This document shows, one piece after another, positions 35,702 through 44,842 of a DNA stretch of 64,000 bases. The DNA is taken from assembly GCA_017942165.1 (NCBI GenBank), contig JAGKSB010000003.1:1-64000 (forward strand), written 5' to 3'. The position numbers and the translations under genes were made by a program. Position 1 is the stretch's first letter. Every line of letters begins with the position of its first letter. Below the pieces are notes generated by a model. That model did no database searches. It was not told where the DNA came from and saw only the letters and a list, made by a program, of their open reading frames with translations. Source of the stretch: Rhinopithecimicrobium faecis (GTDB lineage: Bacteria > Bacteroidota > Bacteroidia > Sphingobacteriales > Sphingobacteriaceae).

Positions 35702-36589
35702 ATGGCAAATTTAAAAGAAGTAAGAAACCGAATCACGTCGGTATCATCCACGCAGCAGATTACAAAAGCTATGAAAATGGTTTCTGCAGCAAAATTAAAA
35801 CGTGCGACGAATGCGATTGTGCAATTACGTCCTTATGCCAATAAACTAAGAGATATTTTAGCTGACGTTTCTGCTTCTGTAGAAGGTAGTAATTCGCCAT
35901 TCACGAAAGATCGTGAGCCTACAAAAGTGTTAATTGTCGTGCTATCTTCCAACAGAGGATTAGCGGGAGCCTTCAATATGAATGCTATCAAGACAACGAA
36001 CAATTTAATCGCAAGCAAATATGCTGACCAATTCCGTAATGGAAATGTAAGCATCTTAGCTATCGGTAAGAAAGGTCATGACTTCTTCGAAAAAAGAGGC
36101 TATAACGTAGTCGGTAACCACAACGATCTATTCAATAACTTAAACTTTGAGAATGCATCGAAAATTACCGAATATATCATGCAAGAATTTAAAGAAGGTA
36201 ATATTGATCGTGTTGAAGTGGTGTACAACCAATTTAGAAATGCAGCAATGCAAATCTTAACTTCCGAACAAATTTTACCTTTATTGCCTACAGTGAAAGA
36301 TGAAGCACAAGCTGCAGCAAACACCGTAGATTATATTATTGAGCCTTCGAAAGAAAAAATTATTGAGGAATTAATTCCTAAAGCAATTAAAACTCAATTG
36401 TATAAAGCAGTATTAGATTCGCATGCTTCAGAGCATGGTGCACGTATGACAGCGATGGATAAAGCAACAGAAAATGCAGGTGATTTAATCAAAGCATTGA
36501 AATTGTCTTACAACCAAGCACGTCAAGCGGCTATTACGACGGAATTAACCGAAATCGTTTCGGGTGCAGCAGCACTTTCCAACGGATAA
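35702..36589 (+). CDS. atpG: F0F1 ATP synthase subunit gamma
   Basis: 295 residues. It opens with the central-shaft helix (MANLKEVRNRITSVSSTQQITKAMKMVSAAKL) and closes with ARMTAMDKATENAGDLIKALKLSYNQARQAAITTELTEIVSGAAAL, the conserved gamma signature. The rotating shaft inside the alpha3beta3 ring. Last gene of the unit; a terminator follows at 36636 and atpD/atpC are absent. Confidence 0.96.
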   Translation: MANLKEVRNRITSVSSTQQITKAMKMVSAAKLKRATNAIVQLRPYANKLRDILADVSASVEGSNSPFTKDREPTKVLIVVLSSNRGLAGAFNMNAIKTTNNLIASKYADQFRNGNVSILAIGKKGHDFFEKRGYNVVGNHNDLFNNLNFENASKITEYIMQEFKEGNIDRVEVVYNQFRNAAMQILTSEQILPLLPTVKDEAQAAANTVDYIIEPSKEKIIEELIPKAIKTQLYKAVLDSHASEHGARMTAMDKATENAGDLIKALKLSYNQARQAAITTELTEIVSGAAALSNG

Positions 36590-36635
36590 TCTTATAGGCA
36601 TTTCAAAAATTGTGTAAGCAATTTTAAAACTATAT

Positions 36636-36674
36636 AAAGTCAGCCATTCTTAATGAATGGCTGACTTTTTTTTT
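36636..36674 (+). terminator. atp operon terminator
   Basis: AAAGTCAGCCATTC - TTAAT - GAATGGCTGACTTT followed by a T9 run. Confidence 0.95.
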
Positions 36675-36735
36675 GAGCTAATAGCCCCCTTATTATTTTA
36701 GCTAAGTTAATTTACGTATATTTTGAAATTTAAAC

Positions 36736-36743
36736 TATTTTTG
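36736..36743 (+). promoter_or_regulatory. -7 element for clpS
   Basis: TATTTTTG fits TAnnTTTG and ends only 4 bases before the ATG at 36748, so the transcript would start at or about the start codon. A TTTA at 36711-36714 could be a poor -33. Confidence 0.5.
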
Positions 36744-36747
36744 TGCT

Positions 36748-37029
36748 ATGAGCGTTGAAACTGAACAAGAAACCTTTACCCTAGCAGAGATTTTAGCCGT
36801 CGTAAAAGAGTCTAATAAGCTGATTTTATGGAATGATGAAACGAATACTTTTGACCATGTGATTCACTGCTTGGTGAAGCATCTGCAATATACCGAGAAG
36901 CAAGCCGAGCGCATTGCATGGAAAGTTCACACGGAAGGAAAATGCACTGTTCTTGAAGGGTCCTATACGGAAGTGGAAGTATACCGGAAAATATTGAAGT
37001 CCGAAGGATTGACCGTTTCCCTAGCCTAA
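36748..37029 (+). CDS. clpS: Clp protease adaptor ClpS
   Basis: 93 residues. The N-end-rule binding site NDETNTFDHVIHCLVKHL matches ClpS (N-D-x-x-x-x-x-x-x-V), followed by A-E-R-I-A-W-K-V-H-T-E-G-K and GSYTEVEVYRKILKSEGLTV. It hands substrates with bulky N-terminal residues to ClpAP/ClpCP. No other Met occurs before the conserved core, so the start is firm. Its promoter seems to leave no leader. No clpA is adjacent. Confidence 0.94.
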   Translation: MSVETEQETFTLAEILAVVKESNKLILWNDETNTFDHVIHCLVKHLQYTEKQAERIAWKVHTEGKCTVLEGSYTEVEVYRKILKSEGLTVSLA

Positions 37030-37148
37030 ACTATTTTCCATACACCAAACTCGCATAGCGATTCAATCCAGTATATCGCTGTGTTCTAGGGGAAATAGCT
37101 AGAGGAAATATTACTGAGCTGACATAGTTTTACGGGCATACGGTTTTT

Positions 37149-37192
37149 TTCGATGTAGTAATCTACTAATTTCGATGTAATAATCTAGTAAT
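37149..37192. repeat. 22-bp direct repeat upstream of the receptor gene
   Basis: Two adjacent copies, 37149-37170 and 37171-37192, share 20 of 22 bases (TTCGATGTA...TAATCTA.TAAT). A partial third copy (AATGTAGTTACTAA) begins at 37193. The period is two helical turns, so this can be a tandem operator for the gene at 37269. The rest of 37030-37268 has no recognisable element. Confidence 0.6.
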
Positions 37193-37268
37193 AATGTAGT
37201 TACTAAACCTGAATTTGTAGCGTGCTACTTATAATTTGTATATCTTGAAGCTTTAAAGACATTTAACT

Positions 37269-39722
37269 ATGGCCCTAGCTTCTACGAAATTATATATTTC
37301 CGCATCTATACTGCTCTTAGCAACCCCTTCCTTATCCCAAGCTCAACAAGCACTAATCAAAGGTTTATTAGTCGATAAGGAAACGGGATCTCCCATCTCT
37401 TCGGCTTCATCAGCCCTGCTTCAGCAAAGTAATAAATCATACGTTAAAGGCGCTCAATCCTTAGACAATGGTAGCCTAACATTTACTGATTTGGCTGCAG
37501 GAACGTACGCTGTACGCATTAGCTATGTAGGCTATGAATCTATTCTTAAGGAAAATATTACCGTGAAATCGGGTCAGCAACTGGATTTAGGTAAGATTGT
37601 GCTTAGCCCCTCGGGGGAATTGTTAGCCGAAGTACTTGTCGAAGGGCGTGCGCCAGCAATGCAGATTGGGGTAGATAGGAAAATATTTAATGTCGCTCAG
37701 TCCATGGTTTCTGTCGGTGGTACTGCTTCGGACTTATTAGCAAATGTACCCACTCTGCAAGTGGATATGGATGGCGCTGTGCAGCTGCGCGGCTCAACCT
37801 CAGTCAAAATATTAATTGACGGTAAGGAGTCTGCCATGGCTGGATCAAATATTACTGCCTTACTCCAATCCATGCCCGCAAATTCCATTGAACGTGTAGA
37901 GATTATTACCAATCCTTCTTCGAAATACGATGCCGAAGGACAGTCTGGTATTGTTAATATTGTGCTGAAGAAAAATATACGTACAGGCCTAAATGGAACG
38001 GCTAATGTCTCCGCAGGCTCCTACAACAATTATCAAGCGGGAATCGCCTTAAACTACCGTGATAATAAGGTGAATTACTTCGGTAACTATACCTATAACC
38101 GTAGGAATATGGTCGGTGATGGTAAGCGTAATAATACCTATTCCAATGGCTCACAAATAAATAATAATACGGAGTCCTCCAGAAAGACAAACTCCCATAC
38201 GGTAAAAGTCGGTGTCGACTATTACCTGGATGCGAAGACCACCCTCGGTCTTTCCTCGAATATCTCCCTACGTGATAATAACCGTGATCAAGATATTTTC
38301 TACAACTACCTTAACCACCCTATTTACACAGGCACGAGTACGCGTCTTTCTAGGCAGCAAGAGGATGATTTTGGCTACGACCTGAATCTAGACTTCAAGC
38401 GCGAATTTAAGCGTCAGGGTGAGGAGCTTGTGGCGAATATATCTATTGGAAAAGACAAGGAAGATGGCACGAATAATTTCGATCAGACATTTTCCGATCC
38501 TTCGACGCTAAGCTCGGCAAGATATAATACCACATCCGAAAAAGGGAAGGTCATGAACTTTCAAGTAGACTATAGTTTACCATTTTCTGAAGATAAGAAG
38601 TTTGAGGCAGGTTACCGAAGTATCGTCCGTAATAGCCGTGATTACCAGTTGTCCAATATCCTGAATCCCACGACGGGAGAATTTGAGCCAGACTATAATC
38701 TATCGAATGGCTTTGATCTGAAAAGCTCCGTTCATGCGCTGTACGCTAATTTTCAGAATAAACTTTCTGAGAAGATATCCTATCAGGTAGGTCTTCGCGC
38801 GGAACAAGCCTACCTAAACTCCATTTATTGGATTATTAATCCAATGGCAAACTCCATTAATATAACCGGGGGGTTAAATTACTTCAGACTTTATCCGACG
38901 GCTTTCTTAACGTATGCCTTGGGGGATAATAACGACAAGCTACAACTTAGCTACTCCCGTCGTGTTAATCGTCCTCGTGGCTGGCAGATAAATCCATTTA
39001 TTGATGTTTCTGATGAGAGCAACTACCGTCAGGGAAATCCTAATCTCTTGCCTGAAGATATCCATTCTTTTGAGCTGAACTATGCGAAGGTGTATACGGG
39101 GTGGAACTTTATTTCTACGGCTTACTACCGTAAGACCAACGATATGGTGCAACCGTATATTTATGAGGTCAACCCGGAAACTTCCGTGACCTATAGCCGT
39201 TGGGAGAATCTTACGGATGCTTCGGCTTATGGTATAGAGCTGATTTCAAAGATAGATATATCCCGAAATTTTGACCTGATGGCAAACTTAAATTTTACCT
39301 ATAATCAGATTCTAGGAAGTGAAACCTTCCAGACATCCAATCAAAATGGCCTTACATGGAATGGGAATTTAACGGCAAACTATAAATTTACACCGACTTT
39401 CTCTACGCAGATCCGTGGTGATTACTTCGCTCCACGTGTCATGGCTCAAGGAAAGACCATACATATGGCCGGATTGGATATCGCCCTGAAGAAAGATGTT
39501 CTGAAAAGTAAAGGCTCCATTATGCTGAATGTACGCGATGTCTTTAATGGACGTAAATTTGGCGCTACAACGGATGCGGGAAATGTGATTTCCTATTTCG
39601 AAAATCGCTGGTCCAAACGTATGATTACCCTCTCATTCTCCTACCGTTTTGGCCTGCAGGATAGTAGCAAGCAGAAGGCAAGAGAGACTCAAGCTCAAGA
39701 TATGGGAGGGGAGGGCTTTTAA
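37269..39722 (+). CDS. TonB-dependent receptor-like outer membrane beta-barrel protein
   Basis: 817 residues. Signal peptide 1-25 (…PSLSQAQ), a carboxypeptidase-regulatory-like domain (about 28-110, TYAVRISYVGYESILKENITV), a plug-type region (125-240: VSVGGTASDLLANVPTLQVDMDGAVQLRGSTSVKILIDGK...IERVEIITNPSSKYDAEGQSGIVNIVLKK) and a barrel of aromatic-ended strands to the C-terminal Phe region. RVNRPRGWQINPFIDVSDESNYRQGNPNLLPEDIHSFELNY is typical of the OMP_b-brl_3 group. Substrate unknown; no SusD partner is adjacent, so polysaccharide uptake is unlikely. Confidence 0.9.
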   Translation: MALASTKLYISASILLLATPSLSQAQQALIKGLLVDKETGSPISSASSALLQQSNKSYVKGAQSLDNGSLTFTDLAAGTYAVRISYVGYESILKENITVKSGQQLDLGKIVLSPSGELLAEVLVEGRAPAMQIGVDRKIFNVAQSMVSVGGTASDLLANVPTLQVDMDGAVQLRGSTSVKILIDGKESAMAGSNITALLQSMPANSIERVEIITNPSSKYDAEGQSGIVNIVLKKNIRTGLNGTANVSAGSYNNYQAGIALNYRDNKVNYFGNYTYNRRNMVGDGKRNNTYSNGSQINNNTESSRKTNSHTVKVGVDYYLDAKTTLGLSSNISLRDNNRDQDIFYNYLNHPIYTGTSTRLSRQQEDDFGYDLNLDFKREFKRQGEELVANISIGKDKEDGTNNFDQTFSDPSTLSSARYNTTSEKGKVMNFQVDYSLPFSEDKKFEAGYRSIVRNSRDYQLSNILNPTTGEFEPDYNLSNGFDLKSSVHALYANFQNKLSEKISYQVGLRAEQAYLNSIYWIINPMANSINITGGLNYFRLYPTAFLTYALGDNNDKLQLSYSRRVNRPRGWQINPFIDVSDESNYRQGNPNLLPEDIHSFELNYAKVYTGWNFISTAYYRKTNDMVQPYIYEVNPETSVTYSRWENLTDASAYGIELISKIDISRNFDLMANLNFTYNQILGSETFQTSNQNGLTWNGNLTANYKFTPTFSTQIRGDYFAPRVMAQGKTIHMAGLDIALKKDVLKSKGSIMLNVRDVFNGRKFGATTDAGNVISYFENRWSKRMITLSFSYRFGLQDSSKQKARETQAQDMGGEGF

Positions 39723-39835
39723 AAAAAAGCTTTTCTAACGTCGAAATTAGTAATAATTGCTTGACAGCTATTGAAAGCGCTTTTCTATTTTGTATATTTA
39801 GTCAATCATAGACCAATTTTAAAAAAACATTACTT

Positions 39836-40666
39836 ATGAAAAAAACTTTTTTGACGGCCTTATCGCTGTTATTGCTAATGGGCACAGGAACTGTTGCCAA
39901 TGCAGCAAATAAGCCAGAGGATCCTAAGACTTCCAAAGCGGTGAGTAGCACACAAAATGAAAACTTCGCAAAGGCTGACTTATCGAAATTAAAGAAAAAT
40001 AAAAAAGGAGCATATATCTTATTTGACGGTTCCTCCCTCTACGGTTGGAGAGGTTATAATAAAGCAACTGTCCCTTCGAAATGGACGATTGATGAAGGAG
40101 CCCTAAAATTTGCTGGAAAGACAGCGGCAGCGAATCAAAAAGAAGGTGGCGATATTATTTTTGCTCATGACTTCAAAAACTTCGAGCTCGAGTTGGAAAC
40201 AAAAATTTCACATGCTGGAAATTCAGGAATCTTTGTGTTAGCAAAGGAGATTTCTGGAAAACCTATTTATATTTCAGCGCCAGAATATCAGGTGTTGGAT
40301 AACGATAACCATCCGGATGCTAAGATGGGCGTCAATGGAAATCGTAAGTCGGCATCGCTCTATGATATGATCCCTGCAACGCCGCAAAATGCGCACCCTG
40401 CAGGACAGTGGAATAAGGTGAAAATTGTCGTGAAAGATGGCGTAATTTCCAACTACCAAAATGGCGTGAAAGTAGTCGAGTATAAGTTCGGAACGCCTGA
40501 ATGGACCGCATTATTGCAGCAGTCGAAATTTTCTGAAGCGAAATGGCCTGATGCTTTTAAGTTATTGAATAATTTGGGTGGTGAGTCTAAATCGGGGGTT
40601 ATCGGATTTCAAGATCATGGAGATGATGTATGGTTCCGTAATGTCACGCTTAAAGTTCTTAAGTAA
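39836..40666 (+). CDS. DUF1080 (3-keto-disaccharide hydrolase-type) secreted protein
   Basis: 276 residues. A signal peptide ends near VANAA (24). The single domain from ~58 has YILFDGSSLYGWRGY, GDIIFAHDFKNFELELETKIS, NSGIFV, PEYQVLDNDNHPDAK and a GFQDHGDDVWFRNVTLK end, all diagnostic of DUF1080/3-keto-disaccharide hydrolases, a concanavalin-like fold that cleaves 3-keto-glucosides. Exported to the periplasm or surface. It stands alone with no ThuB-like dehydrogenase next to it, so its sugar is unknown. Confidence 0.88.
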   Translation: MKKTFLTALSLLLLMGTGTVANAANKPEDPKTSKAVSSTQNENFAKADLSKLKKNKKGAYILFDGSSLYGWRGYNKATVPSKWTIDEGALKFAGKTAAANQKEGGDIIFAHDFKNFELELETKISHAGNSGIFVLAKEISGKPIYISAPEYQVLDNDNHPDAKMGVNGNRKSASLYDMIPATPQNAHPAGQWNKVKIVVKDGVISNYQNGVKVVEYKFGTPEWTALLQQSKFSEAKWPDAFKLLNNLGGESKSGVIGFQDHGDDVWFRNVTLKVLK

Positions 40667-40734
40667 CCATTTTCAAGCGGCTATTTAAAAGCCTGCATAG
40701 CGTATAAATTAGTCGCAGACTGATGATAAGAAAT

Positions 40735-40761
40735 GTGAAGTCCTTATGCTGAGGACTTCAC
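40735..40761. terminator. Hairpin between convergent genes
   Basis: GTGAAGTCCT - TATGCTG - AGGACTTCAC, with flanking GATAAG/CTTATC able to extend the stem. The T-tail is weak on both sides, so terminator activity is less sure. Confidence 0.55.
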
Positions 40762-40832
40762 TTATCTTAATGAATTAAGTATGCGTTTTTATATTTTTTA
40801 GCTATTTGCTTTTAAAGTAATATAGCTGCCTA

Positions 40833-41537
40833 TTATAAGAAATCCTGAAGCTCTCGTAGGGATTGAATACTATATTTTATATCTGAGGGTACTTCTGCAT
40901 CAAAAGGATTAAAAAATATCGCTTCCATGCCTGCATTCTGCGCCCCACGGACATCGGCATCTAAGTTGTCCCCAATCATTACAGCATCTTCATACCTGGT
41001 ATTTGCCTGCCCTACAGCGAAATTATAAATCTTAGGATCTGGTTTATTAATTCCTATAATCTCAGAAATTACCACCGTTTGAAAGTATTGATTTAAGTTC
41101 GATTCCGCTAACTTCGTCGTGCAGGCCTCCTTAAACCCATTCGAGATAAGGTGTAAATTATACTTTCCTTGTAAGTAGGCGAGGGTTTCGTGTGCATAAG
41201 GAAATAAATTAGTCTTCCGTGGGCATATTAAAAGGTATTTATCTTCAAAGGACTTTGGAAAATGGATGGGGTCAACGCCCAACTCCTCAAAAGTATCTGC
41301 AAATCGGGCACGGCGCAACTCCGCTTTATCAATCTTTCCATGGTGGTAAAGTGCCCAAAGACGTTGATTGTTACGGGTGTAAGTTTCAATAAAAAGATCC
41401 GCTGTATGATGGTTGAAGAGTTTATCAAATTTAAACGCCCGATAGAGCTCATGTAGCGTCTCTTCGGCATTGCGATCGAAATCCCAAATCGTATGGTCTA
41501 AGTCGAAGAAAATATCTTTTTTTTCCGTTTGTAGCAT
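40833..41537 (-). CDS. YjjG-family (noncanonical) pyrimidine nucleotidase
   Basis: 234 residues from ATG 41537 (a TTG at 41543 is less likely). HAD superfamily: motif I FFDLDHT (nucleophile Asp12, acid Asp14), motif II LISNGF near 130, and motif IV MIGDNLDADVRGAQNAG. The D-L-D-H-T-I-W-D-F opening is typical of YjjG, a 5'-nucleotidase that removes mutagenic pyrimidine nucleotides. It is a single gene divergent from the sensor kinase. Confidence 0.88.
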   Translation of the reverse strand: MLQTEKKDIFFDLDHTIWDFDRNAEETLHELYRAFKFDKLFNHHTADLFIETYTRNNQRLWALYHHGKIDKAELRRARFADTFEELGVDPIHFPKSFEDKYLLICPRKTNLFPYAHETLAYLQGKYNLHLISNGFKEACTTKLAESNLNQYFQTVVISEIIGINKPDPKIYNFAVGQANTRYEDAVMIGDNLDADVRGAQNAGMEAIFFNPFDAEVPSDIKYSIQSLRELQDFL

Positions 41538-41620
41538 ATACAAAGATAGATTTTATCTCAAAAAAGTTTCCTATTATTGTCATAATGTCTGATACATTTT
41601 TTTATCCTTCAGGTATTGAT

Positions 41621-41628
41621 TATTTTTG
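41621..41628 (+). promoter_or_regulatory. -7 element for the histidine kinase operon
   Basis: TATTTTTG matches TAnnTTTG. It sits inside an inverted repeat, ATTGAT (41615-41620) and ATCAAT (41635-41640). Confidence 0.5.
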
Positions 41629-41651
41629 TTTGCAATCAATAAAATATTTTC

Positions 41652-42530
41652 ATGAAGAAGGCGCTGTTCCTATTTTACTTTTTAGTTTTTTATGCCATCT
41701 CGCAGTTGATATGGTGGGGAGTAATGTTAGTGCGCTATGAGCCTCAGCGTAAAGCCATGATTATTGGTGAAGGCTTATTCTTCTTATTGATTTTTATCTG
41801 GGGAGCGCTGCGCTTGAAGAAGCTTTTTACGCGGGAGCAGAAATTACAACAGCAGCAGCAGAATTTCCTATTGGCGATTACCCATGAGCTGAAATCTCCC
41901 TTAGCTTCCATAAAGCTTTATATACAGACGATTTTAAAGCGCGAGTTAGACCGCGAACAACAGAAAGTTTTTTTGAATAACTCCTTAAAAGATATCGAGC
42001 GCTTAGATGATTTAGTGGAAAATGTATTGATTACCACGAAATTGGATAATAGAAATTATAATCTTCCAAAGGAGAATTTTAACTTTACTGAGCTCGTGGC
42101 GTCCGTTATTGACAGACTACAGAAAAATGCTTGCCGCACGCAGGTTATAAAACCTAACTTAGCAGCCGACGTCATGATCTTTGGGGATAAATTTGCCATC
42201 ACCAATGTGGTGACGAACCTGATTGAAAATGCCATAAAATATTCTCCACCTTGTGCGTCAGTGCTGGTGAAGTTAACAGATAATAGTACGAATATAGAGT
42301 TCTCCGTGGCGGACCATGGTATTGGAATTCCCGATGAGGAGAAGAAGCATGTTTTTACAAAATTCTACCGTGTAGGAAATGAATCTACACGTAAAACTAA
42401 AGGCACAGGTTTGGGTTTGTATATAGTGAAGACGGTGCTACAGAAGCACAATGCCACCATTAAAATTAAAGATAACACTCCTTCAGGGAGTATTTTTGAA
42501 GTAACATTTGATAAAAATGCAACAAACTAA
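41652..42530 (+). CDS. Two-component sensor histidine kinase
   Basis: 292 residues. Two N-terminal membrane helices (about 4-26 and 38-56) with almost no periplasmic loop, then the HisKA domain with His78 in AITHELKSPLAS, and the HATPase domain with N box NLIENAIKYS, G1 ADHGIGIP, F/G boxes FYRVG and GTGLGLYIV. It autophosphorylates and passes phosphate to the regulator encoded next. Because no sensor loop exists, the stimulus is probably in the membrane. The regulator's ATG lies 14 bases inside this gene. Confidence 0.95.
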   Translation: MKKALFLFYFLVFYAISQLIWWGVMLVRYEPQRKAMIIGEGLFFLLIFIWGALRLKKLFTREQKLQQQQQNFLLAITHELKSPLASIKLYIQTILKRELDREQQKVFLNNSLKDIERLDDLVENVLITTKLDNRNYNLPKENFNFTELVASVIDRLQKNACRTQVIKPNLAADVMIFGDKFAITNVVTNLIENAIKYSPPCASVLVKLTDNSTNIEFSVADHGIGIPDEEKKHVFTKFYRVGNESTRKTKGTGLGLYIVKTVLQKHNATIKIKDNTPSGSIFEVTFDKNATN

Positions 42531-43224
42531 GCAACGTATACTACTAGTGGAAGACGAGGAACACTTGTTAGAAGCTATTAAATTAAATTTGGAGTTAGAA
42601 GGTTACCGTGTGACTACTGCTACCGATGGAAAGAAAGCCCTAAAAATCTTTAAAGAAGAGCGCTTTAACCTCGTTGTATTAGACGTCATGATACCTGAAA
42701 TTGATGGCTTCCAAGTAGCGGAAACAATCCGCCTTCAAAATACAGAAGTCCCTATTATGTTCTTAACAGCTAAGAATAGCTCCGAAGACCGTATTACAGG
42801 ATTGAAAAAAGGTGCTGACGACTACCTGGTAAAACCCTTCAATTTGGAGGAGCTTATCCTTCGTGTAGGAAACCTTGTACGTAGAGGCATGAAGCCTGAT
42901 GATTTAAAGGAATTGAACTCCTACCACATTGGTGGAAAGACGATTTACTTTAACTCCTATGAATTGCACCATGAAGATGGCACCGTTACATCCTTGACAA
43001 AAAAGGAAACCATGCTATTGAAATTATTAATTGAACGTCGCAATGAGGCGGTCTCTAGGGAGCAGATTTTGGAAACTGTGTGGAACTATGATGTGTACCC
43101 TTCGACGCGTACCATTGATAACTTTATCTTAACCTTCCGTAAATATTTTGAGCCTGATCAAAAGCACCCGGTATATTTTCACTCCATCCGTGGGGTAGGC
43201 TATAAATTTACTGACAATAACTAA
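42517..43224 (+). CDS. OmpR-family response regulator
   Basis: 235 residues from ATG 42517, overlapping the kinase gene by 14 bases. Receiver domain: acidic pair Glu12/Asp13, phosphoacceptor Asp56 in VVLDVMIPEIDG, Thr in MFLTAKNS and Lys in DYLVKPFNLEE. C-terminal winged helix of the trans_reg_C type ends with the RGVGYKF signature. DNA-binding output of the kinase upstream; targets unknown, perhaps the inverted repeat in the operon promoter. Confidence 0.95.
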   Translation: MQQTKQRILLVEDEEHLLEAIKLNLELEGYRVTTATDGKKALKIFKEERFNLVVLDVMIPEIDGFQVAETIRLQNTEVPIMFLTAKNSSEDRITGLKKGADDYLVKPFNLEELILRVGNLVRRGMKPDDLKELNSYHIGGKTIYFNSYELHHEDGTVTSLTKKETMLLKLLIERRNEAVSREQILETVWNYDVYPSTRTIDNFILTFRKYFEPDQKHPVYFHSIRGVGYKFTDNN

Positions 43225-43264
43225 TTACTGACAATAACTAATTACGGAGAACAAGTAATTTATG

Positions 43265-43780
43265 ATGACATTTAAAGCCCGTATAATAGTTATTATTATA
43301 GGCTTATTATTTATCGCTTACGCGATTTATGCAACACATTACAATATCGCAGTATTAATAAGCGGAGGTATTGTCTACCTGATATGGTCCCACCTACGGG
43401 AGGGATCTGTCTTTATGGCTACGCAGGCGTTCCACAAGAATGACTTTGTGAAAACCGAAGCGCTGCTTGCAGAAATAAAAAATCCCGACCGCTTACGCAA
43501 GGGAAGACGTAATTTCTATGAGTTTATGAAAGGGAACTTAGCCCTAAAGGCTGAGGACCTGGAAGCTGCAGAGTACCATTTTCAAATAGCCTCGAGACTT
43601 CCTTGGAAGCGGACCTATGAAAAAGGGATGGTATTGATTAACTTAGCGAATATTAACCTTCGTAAAGGGGAATATGAGCGTGTGAAGACTTATGTGGAAG
43701 TTATCCGCGGAATGTCTATCACCGAGCGTCAGAATAGCATAGTAACAAAAATTGAAAACGAACTAGCAAAACATATATAG
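43265..43780 (+). CDS. Membrane-anchored TPR-like protein of unknown function
   Basis: 171 residues. Two close hydrophobic segments at 6-42 (IIVIIIGLLFIAYAIY, IAVLISGGIVYLIW), then a helical region with TPR-like pairs (NFYEFMKGNLALKAEDLEAAEYHFQIASRL, GMVLINLANINLRKGEYERVKTYVE). Its TAG shares a base with the GTG of hemE, so the two are translationally coupled. No known function. In the same run as the two-component genes (37-base gap). Confidence 0.8.
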   Translation: MTFKARIIVIIIGLLFIAYAIYATHYNIAVLISGGIVYLIWSHLREGSVFMATQAFHKNDFVKTEALLAEIKNPDRLRKGRRNFYEFMKGNLALKAEDLEAAEYHFQIASRLPWKRTYEKGMVLINLANINLRKGEYERVKTYVEVIRGMSITERQNSIVTKIENELAKHI

Positions 43781-44817
43781 TGAGTACTACTTTACAAAAC
43801 GACTTATTGATTAGAGCTGCCTTTGGTCAGCTAACGGAACGTCCACCAGTATGGATGATGCGTCAGGCAGGAAGATTTATGCCCGAGTATTGGGAAATAA
43901 AAAATAAATATTCCTTTTTAGAAATGTGCAAAACCCCAGAAATTGCAGCAGATGTAACCATGTTACCTGTTGATTTATTGGGTATCGATGGCGCAATCTT
44001 ATTTTCAGATATCCTAGTTACAGCTGAAGCTATGGGTGGGGACTTAAGTTTTGAGCAAGGGGTAGGCCCGCGTTTTGCGAATCCTGTACGCTCCCTAGCA
44101 GATGCAGAAAAATTAAATACCGACTGTCTTCCAAAATTGGAGTATGTGGCGGATGCAATCAAAGTTATCCAACAGCGTTTAAATGGCTCTATTCCATTAA
44201 TCGGATTTGCTGGAGCACCGTTTACAATTTTAAGTTATTTAGTAGAAGGAGCTTCTTCGAAAGACTTTAAATTAACGAAGTTAATGTTGAATAATGAGCC
44301 TGCTTTAGCGCACAAAATTCTACAGAAAATTGCTGATGTTACCGTGGAGTATTTAAATATGCAGATTGCTGCAGGTGTCAATGCGGTGCAACTGTTTGAT
44401 AGCTGGGCTTTAGCATTATCATGGAATGACTATAAGGAGTTTTCGCATTACTACAATCAGCAGATTATCTCGAAATTAAACCGTAAGGATATTCCTGTAA
44501 TATCTTTCTGTAAAGGATCTTCTGTATTCGCGCCGATTATGGCTGAAGCAAAGCCTGATGTTATCTCCGTAGATTGGAATGCAGATTTGAAAAATATTAA
44601 GCAATCTTTACCGCAGGGTATAGCTGTGCAAGGAAACTTAGACCCATTTGTATTATATGCAGATAAAAAAGTTATCCGCGAGAAGATACACCAACTTTTT
44701 GAGCGTATGCGTGGTGAGGAAGGGTTTATCTTTAATTTAGGTCACGGAATTATGCCGGACATTCCTTTCGATAATGTGAAATACGCCATCGAAACAGTTA
44801 AAGAATTTAGATACTAA
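43780..44817 (+). CDS. hemE: Uroporphyrinogen decarboxylase
   Basis: 345 residues with a GTG start overlapping the previous stop. The N-terminal signature RPPVWMMRQAGRFMPEYW and later ISYLVEGASSKDF, QLFDSWA and GNLDPFVLYAD are all HemE. It converts uroporphyrinogen III to coproporphyrinogen III in haem synthesis. The next gene is hemJ, two steps later in the pathway, with a 25-base gap. Confidence 0.97.
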   Translation: MSTTLQNDLLIRAAFGQLTERPPVWMMRQAGRFMPEYWEIKNKYSFLEMCKTPEIAADVTMLPVDLLGIDGAILFSDILVTAEAMGGDLSFEQGVGPRFANPVRSLADAEKLNTDCLPKLEYVADAIKVIQQRLNGSIPLIGFAGAPFTILSYLVEGASSKDFKLTKLMLNNEPALAHKILQKIADVTVEYLNMQIAAGVNAVQLFDSWALALSWNDYKEFSHYYNQQIISKLNRKDIPVISFCKGSSVFAPIMAEAKPDVISVDWNADLKNIKQSLPQGIAVQGNLDPFVLYADKKVIREKIHQLFERMRGEEGFIFNLGHGIMPDIPFDNVKYAIETVKEFRY

Positions 44818-44842
44818 AAGAAGTTTCAAACGCGCTTAACAT

